Shown piece by piece: positions 1 to 4,777 of a stretch of DNA of 5,890 bases. The DNA comes from Bacilli bacterium. GTDB lineage: Bacteria > Bacillota_I > Bacilli_A > RF39 > UBA660. A program made the translations under genes and the position numbers. The first letter of the stretch is position 1, and every line of letters begins with the position of its first letter. The stretch lies in the NCBI GenBank assembly GCA_017627015.1, contig JAGAHP010000026.1, positions 1 to 5,890 on the forward strand. The letters are read 5' to 3'. The notes under the pieces are model-generated. The model had not been told where the DNA came from. It worked only from the letters and a program-made list of their open reading frames with translations, and did no database searches.

Positions 1-1290
1 TTAAATTATGCAATATTTAGAAGTGAACCTATTATGACTATACCTGATTTAGCACAAATAGGATCACATAATAAAAGAGAAAAGAAAGCTTACAGGTCTA
101 ATAAAGATATTAAAATAGAATTAAGTAAAAATAATATAGAACTTGTTCCTTTAAATGTTAAATATGTTAAAGGCTTTGATGAACTAACTAAAGAATATAA
201 AAAAGAACACGATGAAAGAATGAAAACTGAACGTGCTGATAGAAAGAAAAGATATCACGAAATGTTAAATAGTTCTAAAAACTGTGTTGCTGATGAACTA
301 GTATTTACTGCTACACATACTTTTTTTGATAATATGTCTAGAGAACAAATAAAAGAGTGGGCAAATACTTGTATGGAATTTGTTTATAAAGATTTAGGGT
401 ATAAGAAAGAACAAGTTTTACATGCAACAGTTCATTTAGATGAAAAAACACCTCATATTCATTGTGTAGTTGTTCCACTTGTTAAGAAATATGATAAAAG
501 GACAAATACTGAAAGATATACAATATCAAAAAAACAATATATTAAAGACAAAATACATTTATCACAACTTCAAGATTTATACCATAAAAGATTAGTAGAA
601 AAAGGTTATGATTTAGAGCGAGGTATTAAAGGAAGTGATAACAAACACATTAAGATTAAAGAATATAAAAAAATGACTAAAAAATTAAATCAAGAGTTAA
701 ATGTAAGAAATGATAGAATTGATAAAGCAATGAATGATTTTGAAGAAAAAATGAAAACAACTAAACAAACACTTATTATTGATAAAGACTTTGTTAAGGT
801 TAAAAAAGATACTTTTGAAAGTATGAATAATGTAATTAAAGAATCTAAAAAAGTAATGGAATTACAACCTAAACTACAAACAATATTTAATGAAGTAGAT
901 GGCTACGCTAATAGTTATAAATCACTAGAAAAAGAAAATCAAAAATATAAGAAAGAAATAAATAAGTTAGAAAAAGAGAATCAAAATCTAGAACAAGAAA
1001 ATAGAAGTTTAATGTATAGATTGAATGAGTTATTTCAATTATTAAAAAGATTTTTAAGAAAGTTATTACAACGAGGTAATGATTATACAAAAGATGAAAC
1101 GGCAGAAGTTGTTAAAGATTGTTATAATGAAGAAGAATTTGATATGGGAGATGTTGTAAATATAGCTAGAGGAACTACTAAACAAGATGAATTATTTGAC
1201 TATGTTGAAGCACCAGACTACTATAAAGAACGAGTTAAAGATTATGATGAATACGATTACGATAAAGATGATTTTGATTTAGGTAGATAA
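1..1290 (+). CDS. mobV: MobV/Pre-family plasmid relaxase, 5' end cut by window edge
   Basis: This is a mobilization relaxase of the MobV (Pre/Mob) family, which nicks the origin of transfer and pilots single-stranded DNA during mobilization. The first ATG is at 34, but the frame is open to base 1 and reads LNYAIFRSEPI before it. This matches the family N-terminus (M-x-YAI-R), so the real start probably lies just upstream of the window. Numbering from the ATG at 34, HNKR (12-15) followed by SNKDI (22-26) is the N-terminal family motif. H130, H134, D136, E137, P140, H141 and H143 form the metal-binding HxDExxPHxH signature. Residues about 296-345 are a Lys/Glu-rich coiled coil, followed by a basic stretch (about 338-347) and a very acidic tail (352-418). 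The stop codon TAA abuts a strong terminator, so the gene ends its own transcript. The oriT usually lies just upstream of such genes and is not in view. The family call is near certain; the exact start is not visible. Confidence 0.95.
   Translation, partial: LNYAIFRSEPIMTIPDLAQIGSHNKREKKAYRSNKDIKIELSKNNIELVPLNVKYVKGFDELTKEYKKEHDERMKTERADRKKRYHEMLNSSKNCVADELVFTATHTFFDNMSREQIKEWANTCMEFVYKDLGYKKEQVLHATVHLDEKTPHIHCVVVPLVKKYDKRTNTERYTISKKQYIKDKIHLSQLQDLYHKRLVEKGYDLERGIKGSDNKHIKIKEYKKMTKKLNQELNVRNDRIDKAMNDFEEKMKTTKQTLIIDKDFVKVKKDTFESMNNVIKESKKVMELQPKLQTIFNEVDGYANSYKSLEKENQKYKKEINKLEKENQNLEQENRSLMYRLNELFQLLKRFLRKLLQRGNDYTKDETAEVVKDCYNEEEFDMGDVVNIARGTTKQDELFDYVEAPDYYKERVKDYDEYDYDKDDFDLGR
1104..1129 (+). 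repeat. 26-bp exact direct repeat, copy 1 (in relaxase)
   Basis: These 26 bases are identical to 1772-1797. They encode EVVKDCYN at residues 358-365 of the relaxase, in the variable linker after the coiled coil. The other copy is in the same reading frame of the next gene. Confidence 0.85.
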
Positions 1291-1328
1291 AAGCAGGAAT
1301 GTTTTAATAACATATCCTGCTTTTTTTG
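1290..1328 (+). terminator. Intrinsic terminator after the relaxase gene
   Basis: A 9-bp stem, AAAGCAGGA (1290-1298) with TCCTGCTTT (1315-1323), continues into a 5-bp inner stem, ATGTT (1299-1303) with AACAT (1309-1313). One A (1314) is bulged and the loop is TTAAT. The 3' arm runs into a T tract at 1321-1327. The hairpin overlaps the last base of the relaxase stop codon, so transcription of that gene should end here and the next gene needs its own promoter. Confidence 0.9.
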
Positions 1329-1350
1329 TTTGTAAATAAATGTAATAAAT

Positions 1351-1380
1351 TTATGAAATTTTATATAAATATGATATAAT
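1351..1380 (+). promoter_or_regulatory. Promoter P1 of the 488-aa/172-aa gene pair
   Basis: A perfect TATAAT -10 box (1375-1380) is preceded by TG at 1372-1373, giving an extended -10. The best -35 candidate is the weak TTATGA (1351-1356), 18 bp upstream. The predicted transcript would start near 1387, leaving a leader of only about 23 nt before the ATG at 1410. Nineteen bases around and after the -10 box (1370-1388) recur exactly at 3454-3472. Confidence 0.75.
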
Positions 1381-1398
1381 TTAAATAGATAAAATAGT

Positions 1399-1404
1399 GA
1401 GGTG
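1399..1404 (+). promoter_or_regulatory. Ribosome-binding site for the 488-aa gene
   Basis: GAGGTG lies 5 nt before the ATG at 1410. It supports that start and excludes later in-frame ATGs as the primary start. Confidence 0.8.
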
Positions 1405-1409
1405 TAATT

Positions 1410-2876
1410 ATGGAATTAAACAAAGAAACACTTAAACAAAATGATTTCTTAATAGATTTGTTAGTAGATAATTTAGTTATTGATAATGCAAGTGTAAGAA
1501 TAGATAATATAGTAGGTATAAAGAAACAAATTAGTAATATTGATACCATGACAAGGATATTAGAAGATTCAAAAAGGTTAAATGAAAGAATCTACACTAG
1601 AAAAACAGAAATACTATTATATTTATTAGGAAAAGCAAAAGAATTAAATTATGATTTAGCTTTATATGATTTTCCTGTACCAAAACATAGTTATTATGCA
1701 TTAGATTTATCAAATGCCGAAAACATTATTGAAAATGAATTACTATCTGCTAATACAAATGAAGATAAAATAGAAGTTGTTAAAGATTGTTATAATGGAA
1801 TATTAGAACAACAAATATCTTCATATTCAAATATCATAAATAGAAAATTAGATAGTATTATTCCACCTAGTGAATCACAAAAAAGAATAAATGAAATAGT
1901 AGATGAAATGCATAATAATAAAGTTGATATAAAAGATTTTAGTGATATTAATGAATATGCCACAAAGTTACAAGAATCAACTGAAAAAGACAATCAATTA
2001 TTTAATCAAATGTTAGATGTAATGGATAATGAATATCAAAAACTAGAAAAAGAATATGAACAATTACCTAAAGTAGAAAATGTATCTCAACTAGAAGTGA
2101 AAAATCCAAATGTAGATGTTGATAAATTGATTTCGGATATAGATAAAAAGTTAGAAGAATTAGATAAGGAAAAGGAGAATGTTAAAATGAATAATGAAAA
2201 TGAAATAATTAATACAATTACAAATAAAATTAAGGAGTTACCATTAAATACTGAAATTACAATAGCTGAATTAATTGGCTATAATCCACAAGTAAATATG
2301 GTTGATCCATTAACACAAGGTATGAATTATAATAAAGTAAAAGCTGAATGTGAAAAAAATGGTATTGTGTTAGAAGAAAACAGTGATGAAATAGGTGGAT
2401 TAGGATATTATTACAAATTTAAAAAAATAAATAGTAAATCAAATTTAGAAAGATTTAATGAAATGTTTGAAGTAAATGAAAATGGTAGATTTAAAAAACT
2501 AATAATTCCTGTGCATGAACCATCTAATCAATATGAAAATGAATTAAATCTAATTGATAAAAATTTAAGTGAATGTACTATTGAAGAATCAACAAGAGCT
2601 AAATTATATTCAGATAAATTATTCTACCAATTACCAAATGAAGATAGAATAAAAGCAAATAGACTATTGATGACACAAGAGGAATTTAAATACTTATTTG
2701 AATCTGATGAAAGTGGGGCATTTATAAGATTAGTAATTCCAGCTTATGCTGTTGAATCTGGAAATTCTGAAATAGATTTGAGAGGTAAGAAACCAACTGA
2801 ATTTACACAAGATGAAGTAATCACAATGAAGAAATATGCTTATGAATGTTCACAACAATATTTGGGAAAAAGGTAG
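1410..2876 (+). CDS. Hypothetical 488-aa multi-domain protein with duplicated C-terminal module
   Basis: I do not recognise this protein as a named family. There is no signal peptide or membrane segment, so it is probably cytoplasmic. Residues 1-258 are highly charged and mostly helical, with likely coiled coil at about 185-258. Residues about 260-340 look like a compact domain: an LPLNTEITIAELIGYNP start, then a VDPLTQGM segment and a final GGLGYYYKFKK strand. The start faintly resembles DUF1413-type domains (LP-x-T-x-F/I-T-x-x-x-L). Residues about 345-412 and 422-488 are two diverged copies of one module: FNEMFE..ENG.F..LIIP against FKYLFE..ESG.F..LVIP, then ELNL..K..SECT against EIDL..K..TEFT. 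The start at 1410 has a good GAGGTG site. A second strong Shine-Dalgarno sequence precedes in-frame Met260 (2187), so a 229-aa product is possible. Residues 122-129 (EVVKDCYN) repeat a relaxase peptide. The gene is co-transcribed with the next gene. Confidence 0.88.
   Translation: MELNKETLKQNDFLIDLLVDNLVIDNASVRIDNIVGIKKQISNIDTMTRILEDSKRLNERIYTRKTEILLYLLGKAKELNYDLALYDFPVPKHSYYALDLSNAENIIENELLSANTNEDKIEVVKDCYNGILEQQISSYSNIINRKLDSIIPPSESQKRINEIVDEMHNNKVDIKDFSDINEYATKLQESTEKDNQLFNQMLDVMDNEYQKLEKEYEQLPKVENVSQLEVKNPNVDVDKLISDIDKKLEELDKEKENVKMNNENEIINTITNKIKELPLNTEITIAELIGYNPQVNMVDPLTQGMNYNKVKAECEKNGIVLEENSDEIGGLGYYYKFKKINSKSNLERFNEMFEVNENGRFKKLIIPVHEPSNQYENELNLIDKNLSECTIEESTRAKLYSDKLFYQLPNEDRIKANRLLMTQEEFKYLFESDESGAFIRLVIPAYAVESGNSEIDLRGKKPTEFTQDEVITMKKYAYECSQQYLGKR
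1772..1797 (+). repeat. 26-bp exact direct repeat, copy 2 (in 488-aa gene)
   Basis: Identical to 1104-1129, 668 bp downstream in the same orientation and reading frame. It encodes EVVKDCYN at residues 122-129 of the 488-aa protein. The flanking sequence is unrelated on both sides. Confidence 0.85.
2172..2177 (+). promoter_or_regulatory. Internal ribosome-binding site before Met260 of the 488-aa gene
   Basis: AAGGAG (2172-2177) sits 9 nt before an in-frame ATG at 2187. It is a better anti-Shine-Dalgarno match than the site at the gene's own start. It falls exactly at the boundary between the helical N-terminal half and the domain that begins at residue 260. It could drive a nested 229-aa product (2187-2876), or it may be a relic of two genes that fused. 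The bases also encode lysine and glutamate in a charged helix, so chance is possible. Confidence 0.45.
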
Positions 2877-2884
2877 ATAATTAT

Positions 2885-3403
2885 ATGAAAAACATTAAAG
2901 TATTTAGTGCTGAAAAATATCAATCAAATAATTATCAAAAGGTATCAGATAATATTTATAAATTTGCTACAACTATTGATAATAAATTTCAACCTGTAAA
3001 TGATAGTGAAATACTAAATGCAACTGGTTGGATTAGAGAAAATGGTATTGATACATTAGTTTATAATGATATTAAATATATTAAAATGAATGATAATGTT
3101 TTTAAACAAGAAGTTAGTGAAGATAATTATTATGTTATATCATTATCATTTGAACAAGAACCTGAACTTAATGAAAAAATTGATAATGGTACTATATCTC
3201 AATATCCATTAGAAGATATCCTTGATAAATTTAATGTATATATTAGCGATGAATATAAAGAATTAAATAATAGTGATAGTAGTACTTGCTATTTGGAATT
3301 TGCAAGTAGTAGTTTAGAAGATGTTGAAAGATTAAAATCAATTATCGGAAAGCATATTTATAATAAAGAAGAAAATGGAGTTATAAAGCTGATTATTGAA
3401 TAA
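2885..3403 (+). CDS. Hypothetical 172-aa protein, second gene of the P1 unit
   Basis: I do not recognise this protein. The chosen start is the ATG at 2885, 8 nt after the upstream stop codon. The AAAGG that could serve it lies across the end of the upstream gene, about 11 nt before the ATG, a workable though long spacing. An in-frame ATG at 2846 would add 13 residues and overlap the upstream gene by 31 nt, but it has no evident ribosome-binding site. Residues 1-72 are rich in Asn, Lys and Tyr with alternating strand-like segments (IYKFATTID, IDTLVYNDIKYIKM). Residues about 82-172 read as strand-helix-strand, strand-helix-strand: YYVISLSFE, a helix near PLEDILDKF, then CYLEFASSS, a helix LEDVERLKSIIGKHI, and a last strand GVIKLIIE. 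This suggests a small alpha/beta sandwich. No signal peptide, membrane segment or catalytic motif is visible. A terminator follows at once, so it ends its operon. Confidence 0.82.
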   Translation: MKNIKVFSAEKYQSNNYQKVSDNIYKFATTIDNKFQPVNDSEILNATGWIRENGIDTLVYNDIKYIKMNDNVFKQEVSEDNYYVISLSFEQEPELNEKIDNGTISQYPLEDILDKFNVYISDEYKELNNSDSSTCYLEFASSSLEDVERLKSIIGKHIYNKEENGVIKLIIE

Positions 3404-3406
3404 TGT

Positions 3407-3436
3407 AAAGGTATTAGGTAAACTAATATCTTTTTT
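3407..3436 (+). terminator. Intrinsic terminator closing the P1 operon
   Basis: The stem AAAGGTATTAG (3407-3417) pairs with CTAATATCTTT (3423-3433) over 11 bp with one G-T wobble. The loop is GTAAA and a run of six T follows (3431-3436). It lies 3 nt after the stop codon of the 172-aa gene and separates the two accessory units. Confidence 0.8.
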
Positions 3437-3464
3437 GTGTTAATAATAAAAAGTATGATATAAT
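3435..3464 (+). promoter_or_regulatory. Promoter P2 of the ART-like/Q-rich gene pair
   Basis: A perfect TATAAT -10 box (3459-3464) is preceded by TG at 3456-3457. A partial -35, TTGTGT (3435-3440), lies 18 bp upstream and overlaps the end of the preceding T tract. The expected start is near 3471, giving a leader of about 22 nt. The 19-base identity with P1 suggests both units are expressed under the same conditions. Confidence 0.75.
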
Positions 3465-3480
3465 TTAAATAGTAGAAAGT

Positions 3481-3486
3481 AGGTGG
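3481..3486 (+). promoter_or_regulatory. Ribosome-binding site for the ART-like gene
   Basis: AGGTGG lies 6 nt before the ATG at 3493. It fixes the start so that the first domain begins at residue 5 with a hydrophobic strand leading into His8. Confidence 0.75.
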
Positions 3487-3492
3487 TACGAA

Positions 3493-4770
3493 ATGGAAAC
3501 AAAAGTATTTTATCATGGTGGAGTACCAGCTGATTTTAACATTAATAATATTGATATTTATAGATTAGCAACAAAACAAGGAAAACAAGATAGAAACTAT
3601 GCTGGATTTTATATGTTTGATGAAAACCGTAGAGATGGAGCTTTTCATTATGCAGAACAAACTAATTCAGTTGAAAATACAACTGATAGAGGTGTAGTTA
3701 GAATAGAAATGGATTCTAATTTAAATATAAAAACATTGGATAGAATGTTTGAAATAGATAGAATATCACAAGAGCAATTACAAGAATATAGAAATCAAGA
3801 ATATGACCTAGTAAGTGGTAGATCATTTGATGGACAACAATATGTTTTGTTAAATAAAGATAAAATCAAAAATATTAGTTTTGAATCTATGGATAAAAGA
3901 TATAGTGAAGAACCTAAACAAGAAGTAGAAGTTAAAGAAGAACAAATGCAAGATGAATATATGACGTTAGATGAATTAGAATCAATTCTTTCAGAAAGTG
4001 GTTATATGTGTTTAGGACATGGTACAGGTAGAAAAGGAAATGATGATGAAATAGTTGATTCTATATTTAGTGAAGGACTAAGAACAAAAAACAATTCTTT
4101 AGCTTTAACTACAATAGGATTATCTACACCTACACAGGAATTAAAACAACAATATGCAGAATATGGAATACCTGAACCTACAATGGATGGATTAAAAGAA
4201 CAACTTAATAATTGGCAACATTTGGATTCACAAAAAATAATATTAGCACGAGTTCCAACTGAATATATAAATCAAATGGGAGACAGATCCGATTTAGATG
4301 GCGAAATGTATGGTGCTTTTATGGTAGAAGAAATACAATCAAATGGTAAAACAACAAACTATTTAGATCCTAGGTATATAATTGGATGTTATGATGTTGA
4401 AAAGAAAGCGGTTAGGATGAATCCTTGCTTTGAAAGAACATTAACAAATCAAACAATAAGTACATTACAATCAAAATACAAAAAAGCATTAGATAAAACA
4501 AAACAAAGATTAGCAAGAGCAGAACAAGAAATGTTTAGTCCTGTCCAAGAACAACAAGTAGATGATATTGTAGAACAAATGGCTACAGGACAATATGATG
4601 AAAATGGATTTCCAATTTTATCAAGTGAATCAATTAAAAATGAACAGCAATTAGATAAGGGCAAAGTATATGTTAAAACTAAAGGATTTGCACAAGTTGG
4701 AATATTAGGAATAATAGCTATTATTGTTAGCATTGGAATAGTAATATTAGGAGTTATATTAGAAAGGTAG
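3493..4770 (+). CDS. Putative tandem ADP-ribosyltransferase-like protein with C-terminal membrane anchor
   Basis: No named family is recognised with certainty. Residues 1-130 resemble DUF3990-like/ART-fold domains: strand VFYHGG with H8, then GFYMF (38-42), A50 and YA (53-54), strand GVVRIEM (67-73), and a closing YDLVSGRSFDGQQYVLLNKDKI region (104-125). After a charged linker (137-152), residues about 155-315 start again with an ART-like first strand, CLGHGTGR with H176, and a helix ending IFSEGLRTK. This is the H-G-T...GL layout of PARP/KptA-type transferases. They continue with SLALTTIGLS, QKIILARVP, LDGEMYGAF (E271) and YLDPRYIIGCYD. Residues 318-350 are helical. Residues 402-423 form one strongly hydrophobic helix followed only by ER, with no N-terminal signal, so it is a likely tail-anchored protein with its domains in the cytoplasm. 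The next gene starts 7 nt downstream. The gene and start are secure; the ART fold is inference, and activity is unproven. Confidence 0.9.
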   Translation: METKVFYHGGVPADFNINNIDIYRLATKQGKQDRNYAGFYMFDENRRDGAFHYAEQTNSVENTTDRGVVRIEMDSNLNIKTLDRMFEIDRISQEQLQEYRNQEYDLVSGRSFDGQQYVLLNKDKIKNISFESMDKRYSEEPKQEVEVKEEQMQDEYMTLDELESILSESGYMCLGHGTGRKGNDDEIVDSIFSEGLRTKNNSLALTTIGLSTPTQELKQQYAEYGIPEPTMDGLKEQLNNWQHLDSQKIILARVPTEYINQMGDRSDLDGEMYGAFMVEEIQSNGKTTNYLDPRYIIGCYDVEKKAVRMNPCFERTLTNQTISTLQSKYKKALDKTKQRLARAEQEMFSPVQEQQVDDIVEQMATGQYDENGFPILSSESIKNEQQLDKGKVYVKTKGFAQVGILGIIAIIVSIGIVILGVILER

Positions 4771-4777
4771 GGATATT

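Noticed and set aside
908..1090. 60-codon open frame on the - strand opposite the relaxase
   Set aside because: It is antisense to the Lys/Glu-rich coiled coil; AAA/GAA codons read backwards give Phe/Leu-rich shadows. No ribosome-binding site or plausible protein.
1345..1354. Palindrome ATAAATTTAT near the P1 -35 region as an operator
   Set aside because: Short pure A/T palindromes are expected often in this composition, and it is not repeated at P2.
1291..1409. RNA gene, riboswitch or oriT in the gaps between genes (also 3404-3492)
   Set aside because: Both gaps are fully accounted for by a terminator, a promoter and a ribosome-binding site; no further conserved structure, tRNA or CRISPR pattern is visible.
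1361..1549. 62-codon open frame on the - strand over P1 and the start of the 488-aa gene
   Set aside because: Composition is that of an AT-rich shadow, and it overlaps a promoter and a well-supported gene start.
1790..1993. 67-codon open frame on the - strand
   Set aside because: Lies wholly inside the 488-aa gene and has the Ser/Leu/Phe-rich composition of an antisense shadow.
2846..2884. Longer start of the 172-aa gene, adding 13 residues
   Set aside because: No Shine-Dalgarno sequence precedes 2846, it would overlap the upstream gene by 31 nt, and the ATG at 2885 is better placed after the upstream stop codon.
4449..4733. 94-codon open frame on the - strand
   Set aside because: Antisense to the helical tail and membrane anchor of the ART-like gene; no sign of its own start signals or protein family.
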